This document shows, one piece after another, positions 17,487 to 25,026 of a stretch of DNA of 30,804 bases. The translations under genes were made by a program, and so were the position numbers. The stretch comes from MED-G17 sp963991985 (GTDB lineage: Bacteria > Bacteroidota > Bacteroidia > NS11-12g > UBA9320), in assembly GCA_963991985.1 (NCBI GenBank), contig CAXDRX010000018.1, positions 1-30,804 of the forward strand, given 5' to 3'. The notes under the pieces are model-generated. The model did not search any database. It was not told the origin of the DNA and was given only the letters and a program-made list of their open reading frames with translations. How positions within the stretch are numbered: position 1 is the first letter of the stretch; the number at the start of each line of letters is the position of its first letter.

Positions 17487-18459
17487 AAGACTTCATACCC
17501 TAAATTTTGATGGCATCATGATGGGCTTAATATTCTTGGTATTGAGTAAAATTAGTCTGTTTCTTTTCAAACCAATGGCAACAGACTTTTCTTTTGATTT
17601 AAGCATAGGTAAATCATTTTTTACTTACTTAGCTATAAAGTATCCTGCTGTGAGTATTGGTTTTGCACAATCGCTTGTTTTTTTTCAAGCCTATTGGATC
17701 AACAAGACTGTAAACAGCCTTCGGTGGTTTGGGGAAATAACCTATTTGCCATTTTGGTGGTTTGTTGTTTTACATTCCTTCTTTATTTCGCATCAGTATC
17801 TAAGTGAAAATCAAATTCTAAATTTGGCTTTTTTATATGTCATCAGGCAACTGCTTAAAAGACCGAATCAGGATAATGCAACGGCATCTGCACCTTTGAA
17901 CGTAGGAGCAGTCTTTGGAATTCTTTTGATTTTTAGTCCAAAGGCTTGGATGATATTTTTTATCTTGTTTTCAATGATTTTGTTTGTTGGAAGATTGGAT
18001 GCCAAAAAACTTTTACAAATTTTAATTACTGCAATCAGTTATTTTCTACCATTGGCCTATTTTATGAAATGGCAGGGAATCCCACTTCAGTGGAAACCTC
18101 CCTTTTCAATCCTAAAGGGGTATACATTTTTCATAGGCATACAGGATATTGTTTTCTACATTTTGATTTTGTTCTTACTCCTTACTAGTTTGCTCTATCG
18201 ATTCCCATTAAAAGTTCATATCTACAAATTGTTAAACAAGATACATTTATTTTTAAAGACTATTCTTCTACTCTCATTTTTGGGCATAATTTTTTTATTT
18301 AATTACCCAACCGAAAATTTCATTTTGCTTGGTATACCAATGAGTTTTTTACTTGCTCGGATATCGTGGATTACTAAGTATAAAAGTCTTTTTATCATTT
18401 TCTTTCTGGCATTAATTTTAGCTTTTCTATATCCCTTTTTTGACCAATTTATCGGTTAA
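17479..18459 (+). CDS. Multi-pass membrane protein, DUF6427-like
   Basis: An integral inner-membrane protein of 326 residues with roughly nine to ten hydrophobic segments (for example GLIFLVLSKISLFLF, GAVFGILLIF, AWMIFFILFSMILFVG, DIVFYILILFLLLTSLLY, FIIFFLALILAFLYPFF). The pattern of FFQAYWINKTVNSLRW followed by a pair of hydrophobic segments and a GR/W-type loop resembles the Bacteroidota DUF6427 family; this is from memory of the family. Function is unknown. The ATG overlaps the end of the secreted-protein gene by 8 bp. The frr gene follows after 20 bp, so the three may be one transcript, though frr may have a promoter of its own. Confidence 0.75.
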   Translation: MIKRLHTLNFDGIMMGLIFLVLSKISLFLFKPMATDFSFDLSIGKSFFTYLAIKYPAVSIGFAQSLVFFQAYWINKTVNSLRWFGEITYLPFWWFVVLHSFFISHQYLSENQILNLAFLYVIRQLLKRPNQDNATASAPLNVGAVFGILLIFSPKAWMIFFILFSMILFVGRLDAKKLLQILITAISYFLPLAYFMKWQGIPLQWKPPFSILKGYTFFIGIQDIVFYILILFLLLTSLLYRFPLKVHIYKLLNKIHLFLKTILLLSFLGIIFLFNYPTENFILLGIPMSFLLARISWITKYKSLFIIFFLALILAFLYPFFDQFIG

Positions 18460-18479
18460 ATTCTTAAATTGCCGTTTGT

Positions 18480-19040
18480 ATGGGCGAAGATTTGAAAGAA
18501 GTGCTTTCCATGGTAAATGATAATATGGAGAAAGCATTGGAACACACTAGAAGTGAATTGAAAAAAATTCGCGCGGGCAAAGCTTCAGCTACGATGCTTG
18601 ACCCTGTTCAGGTAGAATATTATGGAAGCCCTACACCCCTTCAACAAGTTGCCAATATAAATGCGCCCGATGCAAAAACGATCACTGTGCAACCTTGGGA
18701 AAAAAGTCTGATTTTGGATATCGAACGAGCAATTGTGAATTCTAATCTTGGATTTGCCCCTCAAAATGACGGAGAAAGAATTCTTATCAGCTTGCCGGCA
18801 CTTACTGAGGAACGAAGAAGAGATTTGGTGAAACAAGCAAAATCGATGGTAGAAGTTGGCAAAATAGGAATTCGTGGAGCACGGAAAGATGGCAATGAAA
18901 TGCTGAGATCTTTGAAAGATGAAATGTCGGAAGATGAAATGAAAGACGGGGAAGCATCTATTCAAAACATTACCAATGAATATGTGTCAAAAGTAGACGA
19001 TTTACTCAAATCAAAAGAGAAAGAAATCATGACCATTTAG
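18480..19040 (+). CDS. frr: Ribosome recycling factor
   Basis: RRF splits post-termination ribosomes together with EF-G. The 186-residue length is standard. The N-terminal long helix (MEKALEHTRSELKKIRAGKA), the beta-domain segment VEYYGSPTPLQQVANI, ITVQPWEKSLI and the C-terminal LTEERRRDLVKQAKSMVE are all family hallmarks. The N-terminus is slightly extended compared with E. coli RRF. It begins 20 bp after the DUF6427-like gene. The 3' end overlaps the convergent histidine phosphatase gene by 4 bp. No Shine-Dalgarno sequence precedes the ATG, as is usual in Bacteroidota. Confidence 0.98.
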   Translation: MGEDLKEVLSMVNDNMEKALEHTRSELKKIRAGKASATMLDPVQVEYYGSPTPLQQVANINAPDAKTITVQPWEKSLILDIERAIVNSNLGFAPQNDGERILISLPALTEERRRDLVKQAKSMVEVGKIGIRGARKDGNEMLRSLKDEMSEDEMKDGEASIQNITNEYVSKVDDLLKSKEKEIMTI

Positions 19041-19642
19041 TTTCTTAGGTGGTCTGTCAAATTGGTTTTTAGCAAAGAAAATTTTTGGTTTTTGAAAGCC
19101 AGTTGGTACAAACACAAGTTGCTGTGTTGGAAGTTGTCCATCTTTTTCAAAGGCATATCCAACATTTTGCAAAGAAGAGCTCGCATGGCTCTTCCGTGAG
19201 AACATATCAATACATTCTTATATGAACTTTTTACCAGGTCATCTATAAAGGTAGATTGTCTTTCCCACATCTCCTCAGCAGACTCGCCAGATTGAATTTT
19301 AGAATCATATTTGCCCATTTGCCAATTTAAAATCAATTTTTTAAAAGCTTGCCTTTGAGCAGAATCAGGTTTTTTCCCTTCAAAAATCCCCCAGTTTATT
19401 TCATTAAGCCCTGGGTGTATCTTGTGTAAAACGCCAAGTTTTAAAAATAGTTCCACGCTTTGGTGCGTGCGAATCAACTCAGAAGTGTAAACAATATCAA
19501 AAGGGATATGGTGATACACTCTAAAAAATGAATCCGCTTGCTTTCTTCCATTTTGATTGAGCGGAGCATCAACTCCTTGCCCTTGGACGATACCGGCAAG
19601 GTTATAATCGGTTTGGCCATGCCGAACTAAATAAATGTTCAC
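19037..19642 (-). CDS. Histidine phosphatase family protein (phosphoglycerate-mutase-like)
   Basis: About 201 residues. The phosphohistidine motif is IYLVRHGQTDYN (H8 in R-H-G), the second histidine is in ICSHGRAMRALL, and the acidic residue lies in LNEINWGIFEG. The branch includes PhoE, CobC/alpha-ribazole phosphatase and cofactor-independent mutases; the sequence alone does not decide between them, and no cobalamin genes are nearby. The start is GTG at 19642, just before the RHG motif. The gene follows aat by 12 bp and is probably cotranscribed with it. A TAAATTTG box lies in the 12-bp gap but lacks a properly spaced upstream element. Confidence 0.88.
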   Translation of the reverse strand: MNIYLVRHGQTDYNLAGIVQGQGVDAPLNQNGRKQADSFFRVYHHIPFDIVYTSELIRTHQSVELFLKLGVLHKIHPGLNEINWGIFEGKKPDSAQRQAFKKLILNWQMGKYDSKIQSGESAEEMWERQSTFIDDLVKSSYKNVLICSHGRAMRALLCKMLDMPLKKMDNFQHSNLCLYQLAFKNQKFSLLKTNLTDHLRN

Positions 19643-19654
19643 TTCAAATCAAAT

Positions 19655-20230
19655 TTAGTCTGATAGGGCATCAAATAAAAGCTTTTGAAAATCTTCATTG
19701 TTGATTTCAATCGCCCCAAATTGTTTCAAATGTGGATTAAGATATTGTGTGTCCAAAAGTTTGTAACCATTTTTAATCAAAAACTCAACGAGATAAACCA
19801 ATGTTACCTTGCTTGCGTTGGAAACCTTAAAAAACATGGACTCTCCAAAAAAAACCTTTTTCATTGCTACTCCATACAAACCACCAACCAATTCGTTGTT
19901 TTGATATGCTTCAAAACTGTAGGCAAGTCCTTTTTCGTGAAGCCTTGAATAAGCATTAATTATTTCTTCTGAAATCCATGTTTCTTTTCGCCGGGCACAT
20001 TCTCTTATGACCATCTCAAAATTTGCATTGACTTTTAAAACAAATTCTCGTTTTTCATACAAGCGGCGAACATTCTTGGGTATGATAAAATCATTCAAAG
20101 GAATTATTCCTCTTTTTTCCGGGAGATGCCAAAAAATTTCGTTGTTCATCTCTGGATGTGCCATTGGAAAAAAGCCTTTTGAATACCCCGCGATCAGTTG
20201 TTCCAATTCTATTTTCTTTAAATTAGACAA
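19655..20230 (-). CDS. aat: Leucyl/phenylalanyl-tRNA--protein transferase
   Basis: Adds Leu or Phe from aminoacyl-tRNA to N-terminal Arg/Lys of proteins, making N-degrons for ClpAP/ClpS. The core motifs are present: LIAGYSKGFFPMA (12-24), IFWHLPEKRGIIPL (32-45), GGLYGVAMKKVFFGESMFF and LDTQYLNPHLKQFGA. At 191 residues it is shorter than E. coli Aat (234), beginning near the core domain, which is common in Bacteroidota. The start is uncertain: TTG at 20230 is chosen; the frame remains open ten or so codons upstream without an ATG or GTG. It diverges from the FAH-family gene, 61 bp away. Confidence 0.93.
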   Translation of the reverse strand: MSNLKKIELEQLIAGYSKGFFPMAHPEMNNEIFWHLPEKRGIIPLNDFIIPKNVRRLYEKREFVLKVNANFEMVIRECARRKETWISEEIINAYSRLHEKGLAYSFEAYQNNELVGGLYGVAMKKVFFGESMFFKVSNASKVTLVYLVEFLIKNGYKLLDTQYLNPHLKQFGAIEINNEDFQKLLFDALSD

Positions 20231-20264
20231 TTGCTGTGGAATATAACCCTTAAGATTAATATAT

Positions 20265-20278
20265 CAAAGTCATATTTG
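20265..20278. promoter_or_regulatory. Divergent promoter region between aat and the FAH-family gene
   Basis: In the 61-bp divergent gap, CATATTTG (20271-20278, plus strand) and TGACTTTG (minus strand, covering 20265-20272) each match TAnnTTTG with one mismatch. They overlap by two bases, so the two directions would compete. Neither has a convincing TTTG element at 19-21 bp. Confidence 0.3.
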
Positions 20279-20291
20279 CTATTGTAATTGT

Positions 20292-20900
20292 ATGAAAATT
20301 ATTTGTGTCGGTAGAAATTATCCAAAACATATTGAAGAGTTGAAAAATGCAACACCCAAAAGTCCTATTGTCTTCATCAAACCCGACAACGCGGTTTTGA
20401 GAAACAACGAGGATTTTTATTACCCTACTTTTAGCCAAAACATTCATTATGAAGTTGAACTATTGGTTAAATTTCATAAGAAAGGAAAAAATATACAGGC
20501 GAAGTATGCAAACAAATATTACAATCAAATTGCCTTGGGAATTGATTTTACAGCACGGGATATTCAAAATGAACTTAAAGCAAAAGGATATCCATGGGAA
20601 ATTGCAAAAGGTTTTGACTCTTCAGCTGTGCTTGGTAAATGGCGGGACGTTGGACATTTTGATATGCAAAATATCCAATTCTCTTTGCACAAAAACGGTG
20701 AAGTTGTTCAAAATGGCAACAGCAAAAACATGCTTTTTGGCATTGATGAAATCATTGCCTATGTGAGTCAATTTTTCATGTTAAAGATAGGAGACGTCCT
20801 TTTTACTGGAACTCCAAGTGGGGTAGGCTCAATACAAATAGGTGATCGACTAACAGGATACCTCCAAGGAGAAAAAAATTTTGAAATCAATATCAAATGA
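20292..20900 (+). CDS. Fumarylacetoacetate hydrolase family protein (acylpyruvase/oxaloacetate type)
   Basis: A compact, single-domain FAH-fold protein of 202 residues, about the size of E. coli YcgM and human FAHD1. Metal ligands are visible as E54/E56 in HYEVELLV and D85 in GIDFTARDIQ. KGFDSSAVLG (residues about 110-119) and LFTGTPSGVG close the active site. Family members hydrolyse acylpyruvates or decarboxylate oxaloacetate; the substrate here is open. It is distinct from the full-length fumarylacetoacetase at 1980-3203. It heads a rightward unit with the M23 peptidase (4-bp ATGA overlap) and Bcp. Confidence 0.93.
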   Translation: MKIICVGRNYPKHIEELKNATPKSPIVFIKPDNAVLRNNEDFYYPTFSQNIHYEVELLVKFHKKGKNIQAKYANKYYNQIALGIDFTARDIQNELKAKGYPWEIAKGFDSSAVLGKWRDVGHFDMQNIQFSLHKNGEVVQNGNSKNMLFGIDEIIAYVSQFFMLKIGDVLFTGTPSGVGSIQIGDRLTGYLQGEKNFEINIK

Positions 20901-22633
20901 AAAATGCAGTTTATGTTTTCGTTTTGCTCTTCTTTTCCTGTCAGAAAGGGGAAAATCCGAATGAAGCGACCCCAAAGCCCAAAGATAAGTTGTCTTCATT
21001 GTCGAAAAAAGACGAGGATACAACGGTAAGTGAGGATACAAGGGTAAAAGATACAAAACAGCTTGAAAAAAGTTATTCTTATGGTTTGCCATTGGATGGT
21101 CCTTTGCGTGTCTCTGGTACTTTTGCAGAACTTCGTAGAACACATTTTCATGCTGGAATAGACTTGCGCACGAATGGCGTTGAAGGGAAGGATGTTTTTG
21201 CCATAGACAAAGCTTTTGTAGCCCAAATTAAAGTTTCTCCATATGGTTATGGGAAAGCCCTGTATCTTCAACATCCTGATGGAAATATGAGCGTCTATGG
21301 TCACCTTTCCAAATTTTCAGAACAAATAGAATCCTATGTGAGAACAGAGCAGTACCGAACAAAGAAAAATGAAGGAACGTTTTATCTTAAACCCAATCAA
21401 ATCAAAGTAGCGGGTAGAGAAGTAATTGCAAAATCTGGAAATACAGGTGGTTCTGCTGCACCTCATCTTCATTTCGAAATAAGAAAATCAAGCGGTGAGG
21501 CGATTAACCCGCTCAGCTATTTTAGCATTGAAGATACGCTCAAACCGGTTATAAAATCTATAGGTATTGTTCCCTTAGACGATCAAAACGAACGGAATCC
21601 AAAAGTAATAGCCAAATCAAATCTACAAAATCAAAGCTTTTCAATGCCGCCAGGGATGTACGGTGTATCGGCTTATTGGAGCGATTATTTTCTTGACTTT
21701 AATAACAAATTGGGCGTCAATAAGGTCAAATTTTTGACAGATGGAAAGCTGGCTTTCCAAATCGACATAAAGGATTTTCAATTTCATCTAGGGAAATACA
21801 TAAATCTACATACAAATTTTTCGCTGAAAAATTCCATTGGTCTTAGCTTCACAAATTTGTATGTAGTTCCTGGCAACAAACTGCCTTATTATCAAGGAGA
21901 AGGGAAAATTTTACTGAAAGAGGGACAAGAGATGAAGTTGCAGGTTTTGGTGGAAGATGAAAATAAAAATAGGGACCAGTTAACTTTTTATTTAAAGGGT
22001 CAGAACATTCCAAACCCTTTCAAGAAAAGGCATGTCTATGGAGATCATTTCGATTTCGGAAAAAAAGAAAAGTGGTCAAATAAAAATGCACAGTTCTATG
22101 GTAAAAAACATGCAGCTCTCGAAGAAAAAACAGTTGGGATAAATTTTGACACTACTTTGGATATACTTCGAATTTTGCCCAATGATGTCCCATTGAAAAT
22201 TCCTGTATTGGTCAAAATAAAAGCAAACAATTTCAAAGAGGAGGAATATAAATTTCTTTTGATGGGCAGAAAGTCTGGCAATACCTACGAAAGTATTGGT
22301 GGATATTGCAAGGATGGCTGGGTAATTGCGCAAAGCAGTTCCCTAGGCACATTCAAAATTCTCAAGGATGACCAAGCTCCTGAAATAAAGAATATTAAGG
22401 TAGTAGGGGATGAGTTATTCATCAAAATCAAAGATAATTTGAGTGGAATTAAAGATTACGAAGTGAAAATAAATGGTCAATGGTTTCGAGTATACTATGA
22501 AAAAAAACGTGATTTGCTCATTGGTCAACTAGGCGACCTGCAATTGAATCAAAACTTAAGGGTAGAAGTATCTGTTACAGATAATAAGTTCAATAAAACC
22601 GTAAACAAGAAAAATTTGATATGGCAACACTAG
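20897..22633 (+). CDS. M23-family metallopeptidase lipoprotein
   Basis: A 578-residue lipoprotein: signal peptide VYVFVLLFFSC with lipobox Cys15. The LytM/M23 domain follows at about 60-210. The zinc ligands are complete: H85 and D89 in HFHAGIDLR, and H192 with catalytic H190 in PHLHFE; VYGHLS (133-138) is also present. It is therefore likely an active cell-wall endopeptidase rather than a degenerate LytM factor. The long C-terminal part (about 215-578) is beta-rich and includes an Ig-like segment near the end (DDQAPEIKNIKV, then KDNLSGIKDYEVKING). It would sit in the periplasm, lipid-anchored, and act on peptidoglycan cross-links. Its start overlaps the FAH-family gene; its end overlaps bcp by 13 bp. 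Confidence 0.93.
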   Translation: MKNAVYVFVLLFFSCQKGENPNEATPKPKDKLSSLSKKDEDTTVSEDTRVKDTKQLEKSYSYGLPLDGPLRVSGTFAELRRTHFHAGIDLRTNGVEGKDVFAIDKAFVAQIKVSPYGYGKALYLQHPDGNMSVYGHLSKFSEQIESYVRTEQYRTKKNEGTFYLKPNQIKVAGREVIAKSGNTGGSAAPHLHFEIRKSSGEAINPLSYFSIEDTLKPVIKSIGIVPLDDQNERNPKVIAKSNLQNQSFSMPPGMYGVSAYWSDYFLDFNNKLGVNKVKFLTDGKLAFQIDIKDFQFHLGKYINLHTNFSLKNSIGLSFTNLYVVPGNKLPYYQGEGKILLKEGQEMKLQVLVEDENKNRDQLTFYLKGQNIPNPFKKRHVYGDHFDFGKKEKWSNKNAQFYGKKHAALEEKTVGINFDTTLDILRILPNDVPLKIPVLVKIKANNFKEEEYKFLLMGRKSGNTYESIGGYCKDGWVIAQSSSLGTFKILKDDQAPEIKNIKVVGDELFIKIKDNLSGIKDYEVKINGQWFRVYYEKKRDLLIGQLGDLQLNQNLRVEVSVTDNKFNKTVNKKNLIWQH

Positions 22634-23073
22634 AGGTAAATCAAAAAGCACCGGCTTTTGAAGCGAAGAATCAAGACGGAAAATCAGTAAATATGGCTCA
22701 GTTCAATGGGAAAAAGTTGGTTCTGTATTTTTATCCCAAGGATGATACACCGGGATGCACAAAAGAAGCATGCAACTTGAGAGACAATTATGAGGTTCTA
22801 AAAAACAAAGGATATGAAATTTTAGGTGTAAGTCCTGATGATGAATCTAAGCACCAAAAGTTTATCTCAAAATATGATCTGCCTTTTGATTTACTTGCGG
22901 ATCCCGATCACAAAGTTTCTGAAGCGTATGGAGTTTGGGTAGAAAAAAATATGTACGGGAAAACCTATATGGGCATTAAGAGAACAACTTTTGTCATCGA
23001 TGAGAGGGGAATGATTGAAGAGATTATTAAAAACGTGAAGACAGACAATCACGCAAACCAAATTCTAGCTTAG
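22621..23073 (+). CDS. bcp: Thioredoxin-dependent peroxiredoxin (Bcp/PrxQ)
   Basis: Reduces hydrogen and organic peroxides using thioredoxin. 150 residues, the normal length. The peroxidatic cysteine is C46 in DDTPGCTKEAC and the resolving cysteine C51 (the E. coli-type 5-residue spacing), which marks the atypical 2-Cys PrxQ group. FYPKDDTPG and GVSPDDESKHQKF fit, as does the PFDLLADPDHKVSEAYGVW block. It should be cytosolic, with no signal peptide. The ATG lies inside the last codons of the M23 gene. Its stop overlaps that of the convergent TolB-like gene by 4 bp. Confidence 0.97.
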   Translation: MATLEVNQKAPAFEAKNQDGKSVNMAQFNGKKLVLYFYPKDDTPGCTKEACNLRDNYEVLKNKGYEILGVSPDDESKHQKFISKYDLPFDLLADPDHKVSEAYGVWVEKNMYGKTYMGIKRTTFVIDERGMIEEIIKNVKTDNHANQILA

Positions 23074-24143
23074 TCCAACCAGTCAGCAATAAAAATGTTG
23101 GTGGATCGAGTACCACCGTTATTTCTGTTGGAACTAAATACTAGCTTTTTCCCATCAAAAGAAAACATGGGAAATGCGTTGAATTCACTTTTGGATGTGA
23201 TTTGCTCTAATTGGCTTCCATCTTCATTGATTGCATACAGCTGAAAATCGTATCCTCTTTTGGAGTGATGATTAGAACTAAACAATATCTTCTTTCCATT
23301 CGGATGATAAAAAGGGCACCAGTTGGCCTTGCCCAATTTGGTTATTTGTTTCATTTCACTTCCATCCACATTGCAGGTGAATATTTCCATTTGGGTGGGA
23401 GCGACCAAACCTCTTTTTAACAATTGTTTGTATTCTGAAATTTCTGAATCCGTCTTCGGTCTACTCGCTCTAAAGACCAATTTTTTTCCATCTGGGCTGA
23501 AAAAAGCGCCTCCATCATAACCGAGCTCCGAAGTAATTTGTTGGACATTTCTTCCATCCAAATCCATGGTGTAAAGTTCTAAGTCACCACTTCGATCCGA
23601 GGTGAACACAATTTTGTCGCCATTGGGAGATATCGTTGCTTCCGCATCGTAGCCAGGCGAGTCTGTAAGTTTTTGAATAACATTACCTTTCAAATCTGCC
23701 TGATATATATCGTAACTGGAGTAAATTGGCCAAACATATTTTTTTAGCTTTTTAGCATCCGGAACATCTGGACAGGAAGAATCAAATTGGTGCGTTGAGG
23801 CATAAACAATGGATTTGCCATCTGGCATAAAATAGCTGCAAGTTGTTCTGCCTAACCCCGAACTAAGCATTGAAACAGGAGACGAGGTGTCGTGACTGCG
23901 GGCATCAATGTTAAAATAAAAAATTTGATCACAAGATAGTCCCCATTTGGGGTTGTTTGATTGAAAAACAAGCATCTCATTGTCGAAGCTGAAATAAGCT
24001 TCTGCATTGTCCCCTCCGTTGGTTAGCTGTTGTATATTTCGAAGGTGTCTTTCCCCAGTCTCTTGAGAAACGAAATTATCCTTTTTGCCATTGCATGAGA
24101 AAAAAATGGCAAGCGCAAGGAATAGCAAGGTTTTTTTAATCAT
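23070..24143 (-). CDS. TolB-like WD40/PD40 propeller lipoprotein
   Basis: The start at 24143 is chosen because it gives a lipoprotein signal peptide, MIKKTLLFLALAIFFSC, with an FFSC lipobox; a start at 24230 would put 29 residues before it and run deep into the permease gene. About 357 residues. At least six PD40/TolB-type repeats are seen, with cores such as FFSPDGKKLVF, ISPNGDKIVFTS, YHPNGKKILFSS and MFSFDGKKLVFSS, which suggest a closed six-bladed propeller. No enzymatic motif is visible. It overlaps the permease stop by 8 bp and is the last gene of the metal-transporter operon. A role in metal uptake or binding at the envelope is only inferred from that. Confidence 0.85.
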   Translation of the reverse strand: MIKKTLLFLALAIFFSCNGKKDNFVSQETGERHLRNIQQLTNGGDNAEAYFSFDNEMLVFQSNNPKWGLSCDQIFYFNIDARSHDTSSPVSMLSSGLGRTTCSYFMPDGKSIVYASTHQFDSSCPDVPDAKKLKKYVWPIYSSYDIYQADLKGNVIQKLTDSPGYDAEATISPNGDKIVFTSDRSGDLELYTMDLDGRNVQQITSELGYDGGAFFSPDGKKLVFRASRPKTDSEISEYKQLLKRGLVAPTQMEIFTCNVDGSEMKQITKLGKANWCPFYHPNGKKILFSSNHHSKRGYDFQLYAINEDGSQLEQITSKSEFNAFPMFSFDGKKLVFSSNRNNGGTRSTNIFIADWLD

Positions 24144-25026
24144 ATCTGGTCGAAGAAATAGGATTTCGGTGCATTCTTTGTAACCATTTAAGAAGTATAA
24201 ATACCAAAAAAAATTGAAGCCCAATGGCACTTGCTATCGAACCAGCAATGGAGCCGTCCAAGAGAATGGCAAAAAGATAGCCCAAAAGAGAAGCATTGAT
24301 GGCAAAAAAAATGCTCCAAAAAATCATTGATTTTAATTTTTTTGAAAATAGATAAGCAGTACTTGAAGGCCCCACCAAAAAAACAATTACCAATATAGCG
24401 CCCACAGATTCAAATGAAATAACGCTGGTTAGTGAAACCATACTCATCAAAGAAAGTTGCCAAAAGGCAATGCCTATTCCAATGGACTTCATAAAAGATG
24501 CATCAAAACTAGAAATGTACAAAGCTCGGTAGCCAATCATACAAAAAGTAACAACCAAAAGAGTATTGCCCAGTAGCATCCAAAATTGTCTGGGACCTAC
24601 ATTTATTCCATTCGGCAGCACGAGTATATCTAGAGGTATTTGGGCAATTTCACCATGCAAAATACAATCCTGATCAATATCTGCCTTTGCGCCAAAAACA
24701 GAAACCAAAATCACCCCAATGGCAAAAAAGAGCGTATACGATACACCTATTGAAGCATCGGATTGGAGTTTTACTTTTTTGTGAATCCATTCAATCAAGA
24801 TGGTGGCCAAAAGACCAGAGAGGGAAGCACCAATGAGCACGGGGAAAGTTGCTTTGCTATGGTAAAAATAGTATGCAAAAAAGATACCAGGCAATACCGC
24901 ATGACCAATAGCATCTCCTACCATTGACATTTTTCGGAGAATTAAAAAATTACCCAGAATTGCACTCGGAATGGCAACCAAACACGCACAAGACAAAATC
25001 CATATATCTTGAATTCCTAACATCAT
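24136..25026 (-). CDS. Metal ABC transporter permease (TroD/MntB/ZnuB type), second subunit
   Basis: An ABC-3 family permease of 296 residues with eight to nine hydrophobic segments. LRKMSMVGDAIGHAVLPGI (about 30-48) is the family signature near the first coupling region. LILRK, GVSYTLFFAIGVILVSVFG and SFESVGAILVIVFLVGPSSTAYLFS are also typical of the Mn/Zn/Fe group. Its start overlaps the stop of the first permease (ATGA; a second ATG codon directly follows at 25023). It pairs with that permease and the ATPase as a heterodimeric inner-membrane channel, as in TroCD. It lacks the C-terminal extension of its partner. Confidence 0.95.
   Translation of the reverse strand: MMLGIQDIWILSCACLVAIPSAILGNFLILRKMSMVGDAIGHAVLPGIFFAYYFYHSKATFPVLIGASLSGLLATILIEWIHKKVKLQSDASIGVSYTLFFAIGVILVSVFGAKADIDQDCILHGEIAQIPLDILVLPNGINVGPRQFWMLLGNTLLVVTFCMIGYRALYISSFDASFMKSIGIGIAFWQLSLMSMVSLTSVISFESVGAILVIVFLVGPSSTAYLFSKKLKSMIFWSIFFAINASLLGYLFAILLDGSIAGSIASAIGLQFFLVFILLKWLQRMHRNPISSTRYD

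Noticed and set aside
18439..18478. Possible promoter before frr (TTTG at 18439-18442, TTAAATTG at 18464-18471)
   Set aside because: The spacing is 21 bp, but the -7 box has two mismatches to TAnnTTTG, so it is too weak to list.
19031..19054. Small inverted repeat GACCA/TGGTC at the frr/phosphatase junction
   Set aside because: A 5-bp stem with a 14-nt loop and no T-tract is expected by chance.
19643..19657. TAAATTTG box between aat and the phosphatase gene
   Set aside because: The nearest upstream TTTG is only 14 bp away, and the 12-bp gap suggests cotranscription.
20292..20900. A second fumarylacetoacetase by duplication
   Set aside because: It is a short single-domain FAH-family protein without the N-terminal domain, closer to acylpyruvases, so not a copy of fahA.
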